A DNA stretch of 64,000 bases from Pithys albifrons albifrons (lineage: Eukaryota > Chordata > Aves > Passeriformes > Thamnophilidae): the NCBI RefSeq assembly GCF_047495875.1, contig NC_092461.1:49047101-49111100 (forward strand). The letters run 5' to 3'. Each line of letters starts with the position of its first letter. The first letter of the stretch is position 1. The notes below the pieces were generated by a model. It had not been told where the DNA came from. It saw nothing but the letters and a program-made list of their open reading frames with translations, and made no database searches. A program made the translations under genes and the position numbers. Shown here piece after piece: positions 13,201-26,505 of the stretch.

Positions 13201-14615
13201 CATCATAATTACAACTACTTGGTACAGAAATTGGGGCTTTAATATGTGAATGTTGACATTGTGGACAACATTCTGTAACATTTTTGATTGATGCCCTTCA
13301 ACTTTCTGGAGCATCCCAATACAGAGAACCCACCTGAGCATGTGGCAGCATGCCTGCAGGAAATCCCTGCTGGCAAAACGACCCTGAGACTCCTGAGCTA
13401 CCTTGCCTCCAGGGGTTAGTCTGGCTTACAGTTACCTTATCGAAATCTCAGCACGGGCAAAGTTAGAGTCCATGGAAGCAAAGATCTTTGCTAAGAACCT
13501 AATTAGGATGAGTGCAGGCAGTGCTAGCAAAGCAGCCAGGGCAGACTTTGTCTGAACACAGAAGTCAGGGCTTCAGTGTTATTGTACACGGGATCTTAGT
13601 GTCAAGTCTTCAGGGATGGTTTTGGAAATGGCTTACAGTCCCCTGATGCTGCACTGATTTAAAATGAGCTGTAAGGCATTTCCTGGTGCTGCATTTATAG
13701 AAATCAATGTGGACTACAATTTTACACCCCAGTTTTTAGGAAATAACCAGGGTGGCAGGTGGTGACGATTCTCTCACAGGTTTCTGGGCTGCAAAACTTC
13801 TCCAGTGCACTGTAGAGGTTTCCTAGCAACTTCCTTCCATGGTCTTTGTGCTTAAATTTGTTTTGACATGTGGGCCACCATAACTGTATTTCTGCCTATT
13901 TAAACTAGTTTAGTTCTTTTAAGCTGGCCAGGCATGTGCAGTACAGCAGAGGTGTCTGATTTATATCTTTTTCAGCTATTTCCTCCAAAACTTACAAAAA
14001 CCTGAACAAATGTAGGTCTGTTTCTTGCTATTTTTTACTAACCAGACCACCAGTCCATTGCTCAAATTGCTGAGCAATAGAAAAACTCCAAATCCATATC
14101 TAAAAACAAATATAAACAGCAGCAATGTTTTTTATTCGATCTCTCCATCTATTACAGAGCTCCTCTGGCATATCGAAACAAGCAGATGTTCATCATGTAC
14201 TTTGGTCAAATCTTTCCAAATACATGAGAGACATATTTTTGAGCCAAAAATGCTTTTAAGAACAAGCAAAACCAAAGCAGCTAAACTGAGCTAGCCTTTG
14301 TGCATACATGTGTATCCAGTATAAAAATGGCCATAGGTTTTAATTCAGTGATAGTGTCCACGTTTGAACACACTGAAGCGTTTATTCAGTATTGTGTGCT
14401 GGCTGAGACAGGCAGCTTCTGGCAGGAAGCTTGAAATGACACCCTTAACTAAAAAGCAATTTGGTGAGCAGAGAAAACTGTAAAGGGTTTAGGTGGTGTA
14501 GGAAGGTGCAAGAGAGAAACCCAGATTACCTCCATCTCCAGAGCAGCACTCAGACATTGTTAGCAATGTAATTCACTACACATATTTCTTCAAAGATAGC
14601 AGAGGGGGGAAAAAA

Positions 14616-14616
<1 letters not shown>
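7254..14616. other. Intergenic DNA, no gene recognised
   Basis: About 7.4 kb with only short, unsupported open frames on both strands. A short CT run sits near 7587-7602 and an A-rich stretch near 7286. No exon chain, RNA gene or repeat family was recognised. Ancient degraded repeats or conserved non-coding elements could be present but cannot be seen without alignment. Confidence 0.55.

Positions 14617-14655
<39 letters not shown>
14617..14655. repeat. (CA)n dinucleotide microsatellite
   Basis: About 19 uninterrupted CA units, ending in a short C run. Directly readable. Confidence 0.98.
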
Positions 14656-14657
<2 letters not shown>

Positions 14658-17600
14658 CTCATTTAGCATCTGGAAAGCAAATGTCAAGTGCCTTGGTTTT
14701 TTCCTTGGAATCTGCACTACTTTGAGCTATCTCACAGAGCTGTGAACAGCTATGATTCTATTCTATGAGTCTATGAACTGAAGTGCAGGAGGAAATGTGG
14801 ATTCAAGACCCTCCATGCTGCAGCAAGAGTCCTTCCTGCCCTCAGCAGGATCCATCCCTGCCTGATGCTGAACAGACCCCATATTCAGAGGGCTTGGCAT
14901 CCCACAGGGGCACAACTGAGACACAAACGCAGCTCTTCCAAACCTGCCCAATGTGAACTTTCTCCCTCCCTCCTCAGCCTTGGCTGCCACTATTTTAACA
15001 CATGATCAGAAAACTCCATTAGAGATTAGCTGCTCTTACACCTTCATGTATGTTGGGGATTTGCCTGCTTCTGCCATTTGCCAAATGTTACTGCTATAAA
15101 ACCTTGGATATCTTGCTCAGCGCTAGGCTTGCACCAATGTGGCTATGTCAGCTGTTGGCATTGGTTGCAGAGATCAGGGCAAACTTCCAGAGCAGATCAG
15201 ACCTTGGATTTCTATCAAAACCCATCTGTTCCTGCCTGAAGGGTTATTCCCCCAACCTTTATAGTTGGGTGGAATAATGAGCTATTGAACCCACAAATTA
15301 GCAAAACATGGAGTTCTTTCAATAGCCTTTCTCTCCAGAAAGTTAAGGCTGCTACTGCATCGTGTGTGTACCAGCCAGCCCAGCAAGCTAGAGGACTTCA
15401 AGCTGACATGTCAATTGTTTTTAAAGTGTTACTACATTGCCAACATTAGAAAAGTAACTTAATATTTCTCCCACGACAGTCACTTCAAATACTCCGAGAA
15501 CAACCTGTATGAAACAGCAGACAACAGTCACAATGCATGTCTCTTCTGAGATACCCAGGCTGGCTTTGGGCAGAGCTTGTGCAGGGCAGGACCGTGAGGT
15601 GAACATCGCAGCAAATACACCTCCTCCATCAACCTAAATGCAGTTGGCAGTGTGGTGTGCAGGAGGGTAAACCTCACATCTCAGGCCCCGACTCAGGAGC
15701 GTTATATTTAAAGAGCACAAGGGCTGGAAGGAATTCAGAGCCACTGCAGCAGCGCAGTGAGCTGCAGCGTCAAGGGTTAACACGCTGCTGCCTGCCTCCA
15801 CAAATCTGCATAATGCCTTGCTTTGGCAGCTCATTTGCATAATTTTAAATTACTCTTTTGTCTGGAAAATAAAATCTAAAACATAGCTTCAATCATAAGT
15901 GGAAGATACAAATGTTTCATATCCTAAGAAGGCTCGGTTAAGTCTGTTTGTCTGAACTCGTCAACTGAGGTTGTAACAATAATTTTAACAGAGCAATGTT
16001 GTTTCATTATTGCAGAGCCTTGAGTGTTCTTTCCCGGTGCCATTTTAACTACCTAAATAAGCTCACTCACCCCTCACAGAGGGGCTGAAGCGTCTACACA
16101 CACTCAGACTCTCCGGAGGGATCAGCAGCTCCAGCCTTTGCCAGGGGGGTCCAGCCCACCCCTCTCATTTACCTGGAGAAACAATGCAGCAGCTGGAGAC
16201 TGGATCTCTTTTATCAGCACATTCTTACCAGAGATGGGCTTTCAGGCTGTAAATGTGTACCCAGAGATGTTGAAACACTGGTATGAGCACAGTGTCCCAC
16301 TCGCACTGCCAGGAGGGATTCAGCTCACCAGAGGATGGATACCTACATTTCACCAGATGAAATCACACTCCCAGCTCCATTGACTGCTGTAATTAAGTCT
16401 CCACTGACTAGTGTCAGAGATCAGATACCTAAATTCAGCAATCTGTTTTCTGGATCTGATTCCCACTCCAAGTTCAGTCTGTGAGGTGCTCTTTGTGGGC
16501 TGAGCCCTGTATCTCTCAGCTATTCTCTCCCTCACCTTGGGAGACAGATACAAAGCACAGTGACTTCTACTCTCAGTGATGTGTTTCAGTGTAGAAGGGA
16601 CTATTGGCCTGTACTGGCACCTCAGCAGGTTTTAAATCATAGCTTATGAGTGCAGCAGAATCAATCCTAGCAAGCAGGAAGCCAAGTGGGTAAGTCGCCT
16701 GTTGTTATGACTGAAGCCTGTCTGAACCCACTTCCAGTGCCTTAGATACTATGAACTTCTGTACATTCCTCAGGCAAAGACCTGTAAGTTGTGCATGAAG
16801 ATGTACAGCATTTCTAAATGGGACATTGCAAACCACTGCACTTATAGTCCCAAAAGCCAGGTGACACCAGAAGACATTTCCCACTTGATACCAGCTCCCC
16901 TCCAGCAGCGTGCCCAGCAGGTATCCTGCCCAGAGGAGCAGCCAAGGGACAGGACAGCTTGCCACCTCCTCCCCTGCCAGTGGGAAGGCATCGTGACAGG
17001 GAAAGCTTTAGGTAAATGTAGCTGGGTCTAGTTAGCTTGTACAAGCTGAACGGGGGAAATGGACAAGTTTAAGTATATAATCCTGAGTGAAGAGATCTGT
17101 CAAACACTAACAAGTTTCCTCCTAGCCTGCTTAGTTCATTTTTTCTTTTTCCCAGTGCTCATAACCCAAATTCAGGTGAACTTTGAGGTTTCCTGGAAGT
17201 GATAATATACTGACTGCCCTCCATCAGACTCTAGTGGCATTACAGTTTTCAAGAAAATGTTTCAAGTATGACTTAGGGCCATCTTTTTTCTACCTTCACA
17301 TTTTGCAACAGCTAAACCTTATACTTGATGCTTCTGTTAAAAATCAGACAAAACAGATACACAGTATTAAACATTTAAACCCAAATAATTAAAGACCCTG
17401 TTCACAGCAGCAGGCAACATTCATTGCAAATTAAACTACCTGTATGTTCAGTTAGTAGCAAGTAATTCTGAATTTGCAAATCTGCCTGCAGTTTTGTGTT
17501 AACTACCCGCCTATCTATAGAAATATGCTCACAACACATACAGCAGCCTATGCAACTGAGTGTTACAATTGCTGTTACTCCCAACAAAATCTTCATCCAT

Positions 17601-20104
17601 CGGGTAACTGTGTTCCTTTCCTCTTACACTGCAATGGAAAAAAACCTCCCAGACTATTCATATTTTCTCTCCTCTATTAGTTTCAATGAAGCTAAATGTT
17701 AATTACCAAAGGAGTTCCCAGCACAATGTCTGTGCACTCCATCTTCTATTGACCGCTATCCCCAATGCAATTTTTTTCCTTCCTTTCAGCACTGAAGCTC
17801 CATCACCAGAAAAATTCTTTTTTCAGGGAACTCCCAGTTGTTAGATCTGCCTCTGCTCACACAAAGTCAACATCTACTTTTCTTACATTTAATCACTTCC
17901 AGGACTTATTGTGATGACCCACTGCAATTGTGTTCCCAGCTTGGGAATATGCTACTGGGACATGGAAAAACAGTTAAAAACCAGCCATCCTGTTCTGTGT
18001 GAATGTCCTTAGTGATATAAAGTGATTATTAAAGGGGGAGAAAACAAAGAAGAAAAAAGCTCACAAGATTTTTAGCAGAATGGTACAATCTTCCCCAAAA
18101 GCAAACCCCACCATTTAAAGGGAATGCGTTGGGTTTGAAACCTGCTGGCACACTCATGATGGGAGCCCTGACTGCTGAAACATGGAGAGGTTACTTCAGA
18201 AGGGATGGTGAATTTGCAGCTTCTGTGTAACACTCATTTTGCACAGGCAAAATTTCTCCTGAACAGCCACTGTTTACTGCTTCTCAAATGACACAGCCTC
18301 TGGTTTGCTTAAAATGCCAGCTGTAAATGGAGGCTGCTTTGGAGCTGTTTCACGAGTAGCTCAGTTTCCTTATGTGTGCCTGTGCTATAGTTCCAATCAT
18401 CAATTTGGGCTTGAAATTCATCATCCTCTCACCACCTTCCAGTTCATCTTGTGGAGCAGCCTGAGCGTACACACCTTGGTCTCCTTTGGGGTGAAACCAA
18501 ATGGAAACCTGCACTCCCCAAATGCAGCACAATCTCTGGGGAAGCTGTGGATGTTCATTCCATGAGGCACACCTAGAGCTGGCCAACACAAACCCCCTCA
18601 AAAGGGGGCACTCAGCACCCATGGCTTTGCACTACACTGGACTCCTCAGGAAATTGTGGCCCCACTGGAGACCATAGAATAATTCACTTGCTTTTGACCT
18701 GAAAGGTCTGCACTCCTTTCCCTGCCAGAAACTGTTGGTACAAAGAAATGAAATGTGAGCAATTCAAATCTATATAGACCCTGTGAGACTGGAGCAGCTG
18801 TCAGCTAAGAATCAACAAGGCCAAGCTGCTGTTGACCAGCAAAGGAGAAATCACTCCCTAGGAGTTCTCAGCTACTCCCCAGAAGTTTCTCAGGAGAACT
18901 CATCAACTTTCTCACAGGACCCCGGGGATGTACCTGAAAACTGTCAGGATGAGCTCATCAAAACACTGGACTTGTGAGATATGGATTATAACCAATTAAA
19001 GTTTGTAGTTTGACGGTGTGAGGTTCAATTTAGGCAACAGAACGTAGCCTTAACCCTATATAAACCATGTGCAGTGTGTAACAAAGGGCCTTCACTTTAA
19101 ACCATAATGGCTTGTTGTGCGAAGTCCTTTTCCTCCATGGAATAGTTTACTTCAAGAAACATATTTACTCAGCAATAATTCCAGAAGGCAGTACATGAAT
19201 CAAGGCCACACAGAACTATTGCTGTGAATGCATTTTACCGTCACAATTTATAAAGGTAATTTTTTCCAAAACTGCCAGTTTTGAAGGTAAATATGGTCAA
19301 GACAAGAGCAACTAACCCAAACCTAATGGAACCAATAGGAACATAATTTTTTTTCATCACAGTTAATCATCTGGACTCCTTTAGCAGCCTGCAGGCAGAT
19401 GAGAAGAAGGCAATTCCACAGGGAACCCAGACAACCTGCTAAGGACACATGCCCACCTTTTAGGTTGCTAAAGTTCAAACAAATTCTGTCTTTTCTTACC
19501 AGGAACTTACAGGAAGCCACTCTGATGCAAAAGAACACAACTCTGCTTTCCAGCTGCCTGCACAAGAACACCTGCTCAGGTGACACAAAGTCGCAGAGTT
19601 ACACCCATCACACACACTGTGCACACCAGCTCTGCCCAAACCACCTCACAGGGACAGTCACACAGGGTGGCTGCCCACAGCCTCTATTCCCGGGACATTT
19701 GACTCCTGCACAGTGCCAGGCATGCCTGGTGGGCGCCTCTTGCCACGCTCAGCTGCATTTGTCAGTGGACAGGTCTGGTATAAACATATAAAAGGGATCA
19801 TGTAAACTTTGTCGTGGGGACTGCACAAGAAGAGATGTTCTGTAGCCCAGATAGAGGGAAGAGGTGTTCATAAGTGTCACTGTGAGAGCTAGAAGAGAAG
19901 GATGCAAGGGGATACAACAAGGGTGAGGAGCAAAGTCAAGTGAGGGATCTGACGAAACAAAATCTCAGTCTGTCAGATACCAATGGATGTACAAACTGCA
20001 CGGAGTACTTGCAGACACCCTACCTGAATCCCAGACCTACTGTGCCAGCTTCCCTAAACAGAGAAAGTAAATCTATTGTACAGTAAAGAAAGGAGAAACA
20101 GATC
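14656..20104. other. Intergenic DNA, no gene recognised
   Basis: No supported gene in about 5.4 kb. At 14,750-14,776 there is a short ATTCTATG-like motif (TATGATTCTATTCTATGAG) that resembles the octamer tail of a plus-strand CR1 element, but the sequence just before it is not recognisable as CR1. The rest shows only chance-length open frames. Confidence 0.5.
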
Positions 20105-20355
20105 ACAGATTCCTTGAATGGTTTGAGTTGGATGGGACCTTATAGATCACCTAGTTCCAACCCCCCTGCCATGGGCAGGGACACCTTCCACTACACTAGT
20201 TTGCTCAAAGCCCCTCCCAACCTAGTCTTGAACACTTACAGGGACAGAACATCCACAACTTCTCTGGGCAACCTGCTCCAGTGCATCACTACCTTCACAG
20301 TGAATCATTTCTTCCTTATATCTCATCTAAATCTAACCTCTTTCAGTGTAATACC
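20105..20355 (-). mobile_element. CR1 LINE 3'-end fragment, antisense to the plus strand
   Basis: The plus strand shows the reverse complement of a CR1 3' end: TTGAGTTGGATGGGACC, then TAGATCACCTAGTTCCAACC, then CTGGGCAACCTGCTCCAG further in. The element's 3' end is at the left. It is heavily 5'-truncated with no coding capacity left. The right boundary is approximate. Confidence 0.85.
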
Positions 20356-23300
20356 TTAAGTATTGCCTGAATTTAAACAGGTGTATTTCAGTCTGTGTGC
20401 AGTAGCAAGTGTATCTGCAGTCCATATGTCAACATTCACCATATTCACTCCTGAACAGCTGAAGCTCCATCAAATTTTGACACAAGTTTCTGGTCTCTAT
20501 TATTTCAATTGACCCCAGCATTGGAGAGGGGGTGGGAGAACAGTCCGGTACTGCAGCTAAGGGAAAGACCACAGCAGAGCTCAAGCTGTTTTAGTCACTG
20601 GAGAATCCACAGGACAGAGAGAAATGGTGTGTGCACTACTAGACACCAAAAAATCCATTGTAAGACAAATTCTATGGAAAATGCGTTTTCATCAACTCTG
20701 AACTTTACTATGCTATCTGTTCTCTTGTGGCCTTAAAGAATACCTCACAACACAGAACTACAGCATCATTTCGTGCACAAGAGAAACGATTTTTCTATTA
20801 CAGCAACCTCTTTGACAGGTAAGTATAAGTAAGAAAACAAGAGATTATGAACACTTAATACCCGACATCAAATGTCATAAATAAGCCATGTAAATCAGGC
20901 TATGACAACCTAGGACACAACTATGACAAAATTTTGCCCAGGATAGCAGAAAGCAAAAGGCTGGCAGCACAGTCCTCCTCAGCTGGAATTGTCTGATTTC
21001 TAGTGTTAACTTGCAAACTATGCAGGTACTTGTGTTGCACAACACACGGATTTGGTTTAAAAGTCTGAGGTTCCAAGGCCCAAAAAAGGTACTCTTACAC
21101 CATACCTAGACAGAGGGAGGGCAAGAGACAGCCAGGGACCTGCATTGCTTCAGTTTGTGGCACAAGGTGTTGCAAACCTTGCAATGTACTTTGCTGCTCG
21201 TTATAGTAACTTCTCTGCCTTGGGAACAATCTAGAAGTTGTAGTTTTCTGCACAGCATTCTTGCTGACATTTCCAGAAATGCTGGCCTCATTTCTTCCAC
21301 AGCAAAATACAATCTGACACTGCCAGCCTGATGTCATCTCTGTTGACATCTGGAGTTAACAGACTGGAAAGCACATACTGGAGCTCTCCTTCACTGCCTG
21401 AAGCCTTTACTTCTGCTCAGGGCCTCCTCCCTGACTTCTGCACGCTGCACCAGCCACAGGCACGGCTGCCTGTGGTACAACTGGCGGCTTCTGCTTCCAC
21501 TGTTTACAGAGCAAAGTCCCTTGCAGTCCTCTTACCCCAATCCTCACATCTCTAGTAGGTCTCCTCCCTTCAGGACTAACAAACCTCTGTGCAATCCACC
21601 AGGCCTACAGCTGAGAGTGAGTTTAGCGAGTGGTCAGGAATAAGTCTGTCCTGGTGCATATTGTTCAGAAGCTGTTTCTGATGGGAAAGTTCTTGATCTA
21701 CTCGAAATGGACGTTTGTGAAATAGAAGGCTGGATGAGATGACCCCCGGAGGTCCCTGCCAATCCATGCACTTCTACCAGTCAGAAAACTTCAGGAAATG
21801 CTGGCTCTTATCAAAACTCAATTGCAGACATAACAGCAATGATCCCACAGGAGTTATTTTGTATGGTATTTCCAAACTGGTAAAAACTCCCACACAGACA
21901 AGTATACCAGCAAGGAACTTGCTCTGCTAGTTGGGTGTTGACGTATTCATAGCTGCACCTTCATAGGGAAGGTGCTGCTTTACCAGCAGACCTGAAAATA
22001 GCACCATCTACACACCAAGCAGCTGTGCAACACAGGGCGTGAAATTTCTTAGGCCACGACAGACAGTGTTGTCTTAAAAATACATTTGGTAAAGAGCAAA
22101 TCTAGTTTGGTTCTTGAGGGGTTTTTTCACGACCTGGCAAATAGGAATTTTTAAATACCATTTCAGTATCACATACTGTCATCCAACAGACTGGGACAAT
22201 CCAGAGGATTTAGGGGAAAAAGTCTTTTATTTTGAAGTTACTAAAACCCACAAGTGGTAAGAATGAGCAGTTCTGCTATCAGAAAGGAATTCTATTTGGA
22301 GCCCTTTCAGATAATTAAAGGACTATCAAACTGTTACCTGCCACATTATCTTCCAAGAACTGCAGCAGTGGACAAACCAGGCTTCAATGAGTTGCCACTT
22401 CCTGGTACTCCAAAAGTCAACCAGTAAGATGGAACCTCACATCCCCGTTAGACGAGTATGGGTGTTTCCAACGGTGCACTGGAACTTCTTCCATGTTCCA
22501 AAGTCCTGTCAGATTAACAACATTGTCAGTTGAGCCCTTGGGTTTTTGTCCTCTCACCTGTGTTCAGGATTAGTTGCTGTTTTAGACAGCCTTATAAACT
22601 CCTAGTGTGAACAAAAGCTGACATTTGCACTACTCAAGTTTATTCTGGCTCCAAATACAAGTTCCAGTAGAATGCATTTTAATTTCTTTCTCATTTTTGC
22701 TTTTGCTGAGTGTTTGCATTGGCTAAGCCACAAGCAACAGCTACAACTGGGGTTCAGACATAATGTAAATAAAGCTACAGAGAAAGATTACTTGGCAATG
22801 CCAAAGCAGACTGCTGAGGCCCAACAGTTGTCTGCCCCTTTGGGCTGTCCCAGCTCTATTTCTGTATCTAAGAGGTTTCCATAACCCATCAACTTTTAAA
22901 GCTTGTGCATTAATGGTGGGAGACAGTAGTGGAAATCTGTTCTTTATTGCCAGCTCCTAAGAGAGTTCCAATTAACAAGTCACAGCACTTGGGAATTTAA
23001 ATGATTTGGAGAACTAATCTTGAACATGAAAACAAACATAAAGACCTGGGACATTCCAAATCCTACCAAAAATTCTTGACAGCATTCTCAAGGGCTCTGC
23101 AGGAATTCATGTCACTCATCTTCCTACTGTTCAGTGGAAAAGGGGAATGACTGCCAAAGGGAAATAGTCAATTTTTTGTCGAGGGAAAAAATGAGACTGA
23201 GAAGCAGGGCTTTTCAGGTGGTTATCAAAACATTCAAGTGATTCTGATAAAATGACTGAGGTCAAGACAACTTAAAAGACTCTCTCACTGCAATAAACAC

Positions 23301-23596
23301 TAGAAATGTTTTCAGGGAAAGCATAAAAACTGACATTGAGAACAAAAAAGAAGAAAAAGAAAGCAGAACAAAGCTAACAAACTTTGGTACAATCAAATGC
23401 AGAACTAAATAATCCAGAACTCCCTGTCTTAACAGGGGGAAAAAGAGAGGTAAACACATAGCTCCTATTATTTTAAAAGCAAAGCTACTGCACTGTCTCA
23501 CTACCAAACAGAATGAGTCTTAGTCCATGCCTTGTGTATTTCCAGAAACCTATTAGGATTTTCCTTTTAGGGTAAGATAAATTACTTTTCAAAGCA
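20356..23596. other. Intergenic DNA, no gene recognised
   Basis: About 3.2 kb with no recognisable gene apart from a probable CR1 tail near 21.7 kb. Open frames are short and mutually overlapping. Confidence 0.5.
21650..21765 (+). mobile_element. Probable CR1-like 3'-end fragment, plus orientation
   Basis: GGCTGGATGAGATGACCCCC followed by GGAGGTCCCTGCCAATCC matches the pattern of a CR1-type 3' end (…GGATGAGATGACCTC…GGTCCCTTCCAACC). No octamer tail is left and the left boundary is a guess. It could also be the end of an avian LTR element that carries the same terminal sequence. Confidence 0.5.
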
Positions 23597-25400
23597 GAGA
23601 ATCACAGAATCGATTGGGTTGGAAAAGACCTCCAAGATCATCAAGTCCAACACTTGGTCCAACTCCAGTCCATTTACTAGATCATGGCACTCAGTGCCAC
23701 GTCCAATCTCAGTTTAAAAACCTCCAGGAATGAGGAATCCACCACCTGTCTGGGCAGCCCATTCCAATGCCTGATTACTCTCTCTGGAAAGAATTTTTTT
23801 CTGATATCCAACTTAAATTTCCCCTGGCAGAGCTTAAGCCTGTGCCCCCTTGTCCTATTGCTGAGTGCCTGGGAGAAGAGACCAGCCCCCACCTGGCTAG
23901 AACTTCCCTTCAGGTAGTTCTAGACAGTGATGAGGTCACCTCTGAGTCACCCTCTTCTCCAGGCTAAACAACCCCAGCTCCCTCAGCCTCTCCCCATAGG
24001 ACTTGTGCTCTAGTCCCTTCACCAGCCTTGTTGCTCTTCTCTGGACCCGCTCCAGCACCTCAATATCCTTTCTGAACTGAGGGGCCCAGAACTGAACACA
24101 GTGCTTAAGGTGTGGCCTCACCAACAGAGTACAGGGGAAGGATCACTTCCCTGGTCCTGCTGGCCACGCTGTTTTTGATACAGGACAGGATCCCATTGGC
24201 CTTCTTGGCCACCTGGACACACTGTTGGCTCATGTTGAGCTTCCTGTCAATTAGTACTCCAAGGTCCCTTTCTGCCTGGCTGCTCTCCAGCCACTCTGTG
24301 CCCAGCCTGTAGCGCTGCAGGGGGTTGTTGTGGCCAAAGTGCAGGACCCGGCACTTGGCCTTGTTGAACTTCATCCCATGGGAATCAGCCCATCTCTCAA
24401 GTCTATCCAGATCCCTCTGCAGAGCCCTCCTGCCTTCCAGCAGGTCGACACTCCCTCTCAACTTGGTGTCATCAGCAAATTTGCTGATGATGGACTCAAT
24501 CCCCTCATCTAAATCATCAATAAAGATGTTAAACAGGACTGGACCCAACACAGACCCCTGGGGAACACCACTGGTGACTGGCTGCCAGCTGGATGCAGCT
24601 CCGTTCACCAGCACTCTCTGGGCCCGACCCTCCAGCCAGCTCTTAATCCAGGAGAGGGTACACTTGTCCAGGCCATGGGCTACCAGCTTTTTCAGGAGTA
24701 TATTATGGGAGACAGTGTCAAAGGCCTTGCTGAAGTCCAGATAGACCACATCCACAGCCTTCCCCTCATCCACCAGGTGGGTCACCTGATCGTAGAAAGA
24801 GATCAGGTTGGTCAGACAGGACCTGCCCCTCCTAAACCCATGCTGGCTGGGTCTAATCCCTTGTCCACCCTGAAGGTGCTGTGTGATTGCACTCAGGATG
24901 AACTGCTCCATAACCCTGCCAGGCACGGAGGTCAGACTGACAGGCCTGTAGTTGCCAGGGTCCTGCTTGCAGCCCTTTTTGTGGATTGGGGTGACACTGG
25001 CCAACCTCCAATCATCTGGGACCTCCCCAGAGAGCCAGGACTGTTGGAAGATGATGGAGAGCGGTTTGGCAAGCTCTTCTGCCAGCTCCTTCATCACCCT
25101 GGGATGGATCCCATCTGGTCCCATAGACTTGTTAGGATCCAGCTGGCTCAGTAAGTCGGTCACTATTTCCTCCTGGAATACAGGAGGGGTATTCAGCTCC
25201 CTCTCCCTGTCTACCAGCTCCAGAGGCCAGTTGTCTTGAGGGCCACCTGTCTTACTGGTGAAAACTGAGGCAAAGTAGGTGTTAAGTACCTCAGCTTTCT
25301 CCTCATCTTTGTTAACTATATTTCCCTTCAAGTCCAACAGAGAATGGAGGTTTTCCTTGCCCCTCCTTTTGTTATTAATGTATTTATATTCCTGAAGCCA
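23597..25400 (-). mobile_element. CR1 LINE, 5'-truncated, about 1.8 kb, largely readable reverse transcriptase
   Basis: Minus-strand non-LTR retrotransposon. Its 3' end at the left shows the reverse complement of the CR1 terminus (GAATCACAGAATCGATTGGG, then TTGGAAAAGACCTCCAAGA). It contains the reverse transcriptase region and the C-terminal ORF2 portion, but the 5' part with the endonuclease is missing. The 5' break near 25,400 is where CR1-like protein ([18 protein letters not shown]) gives way to unrelated sequence. Such 5' truncation is normal for target-primed reverse transcription. Good protein conservation suggests a younger insertion than the other CR1 pieces here. Confidence 0.95.
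23677..25394 (-). pseudogene. CR1 ORF2 reverse transcriptase remnant with two frame breaks
   Basis: The main open frame (down to about 24,123) has the RT signature motifs in order: [12 protein letters not shown] (motif A), [11 protein letters not shown], and FADDTKL (catalytic Asp pair). The three expected catalytic aspartates are present. The frame is lost near 24,123 and continues in another frame at 24,124-23,936 ([24 protein letters not shown]). It is broken again near 23,936-23,890, and the last part ([21 protein letters not shown]) is in a third frame ending at 23,677. With no endonuclease and two breaks it cannot be autonomous. Confidence 0.92.
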
Positions 25401-26175
25401 TTTGAGTATCACCGTCACTTGAGAACAGAACCTACCAGGAAACTTTGTCGGAGAATAAGAGATCTGGAATGCACCAATTGAATATTTCTTTTCTTTACCA
25501 CTTTTTCTCATGTTTATGACAGTTGTGTTGGGAAAAAAAACCTTCAGAAACCCCAGATCTCTGGGCAACCAGCGACTGCATCAGCTGATTCTTGGATTAG
25601 CTTCTTTTGGCTGTTCAGGAGAAAGAGCCTGGGAAGAAGTGGGAAATGAAGACGGGGAGTTCCAAAGGTCCTTATGATCTGAAAGTGGAGGAGTAAACTG
25701 AGATTTTTAGGATTTATGATTATGCAGCCTCAGAAATTAATTCTAACTGAACTAAGTTCTAGAGGTTTTTTGGTACCGTTATCATGTGATTGCCAGCATT
25801 TCTCACATGCTAAAAATTTCCAAGCCAGTTTTCCAAATTATTTCCTGAAAACAAGCAAGAGCATGCTGCAAAAGCAGCAAATTCCGGGGGGCTGGGACGG
25901 GAGGGAGGGAAAGAAAACTGAAAAAAAAGAAAGCTTGGTAGTCCCTGCTAAGGTGTTTAGTTTCTATAGAAACGATTGTTTTATTGACTTCGCCACTCAA
26001 CTCTCGGCACATTGAGATGTTAATGTGTTAAAAACAGCTCCATTGTCAAGGTATGATCTCTTGGAACAGTTCACTTAACCTGTCCCGAGGGAGGGTGCGC
26101 AGGACTGCGGCTGATACCTTTATATTCTGATACACCACCGAGGTAGTGGTAAACACATCAGATATGACCGAGAGG
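25401..26175. other. Intergenic DNA, no gene recognised
   Basis: About 0.8 kb between two retroelement fragments. It is AT-rich with only chance open frames. No gene or RNA was recognised. Confidence 0.5.
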
Positions 26176-26505
26176 GGATGCCATTAAAAACATACAAGTA
26201 TCTCATAGGCGGGTGCCAATATGATGGTTCCGGACTCTTTTCAGTGATGACTAGTGACAGGATGGGGAGCAATGGCCATGAACTAAAACGCAAGTCCCAC
26301 CTCAACAGGAGTAAGAACTTTATGTTCAGGGTGGCAGAGCCCTGGAACGAGCTGCCCAGGGAGGGCGTGGAGTCTCCTATTTTGGAGACATTCCAAGCCC
26401 CCATGACACATTCCTGTGTCACCTGCTCTCCGTGACCCTGCCCCGGCACAGGCACTGGTCTGGAAGATCTCCAGAGGTCCCTTCCAACCCTGGCTTTTTC
26501 TGTTA
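26176..26505 (+). mobile_element. Retroelement 3'-end fragment (CR1-type or LTR-associated), plus orientation
   Basis: A remnant of a dispersed avian repeat: a decayed frame with SHLNRSKNFMFRVAEPWNEL and PREGVESPILETF resembles the conserved C-terminal peptide of CR1-type ORF2. It is followed by CCAGAGGTCCCTTCCAACCC, the typical terminal motif. A similar terminal module also occurs in some avian LTRs, so the family is uncertain. It ends about 60 bases before the UBR5 CpG island begins. Confidence 0.75.

Noticed and set aside
14740..14780. ATTCTATG-like octamers considered as a CR1 tail
   Set aside because: The preceding bases do not resemble a CR1 3' end, so a mobile element cannot be supported; mentioned only in the intergenic entry.
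24325..25239. Plus-strand frames of 95-159 codons inside the CR1 element
   Set aside because: They are antisense shadows of the reverse transcriptase frame and have no motif of their own.
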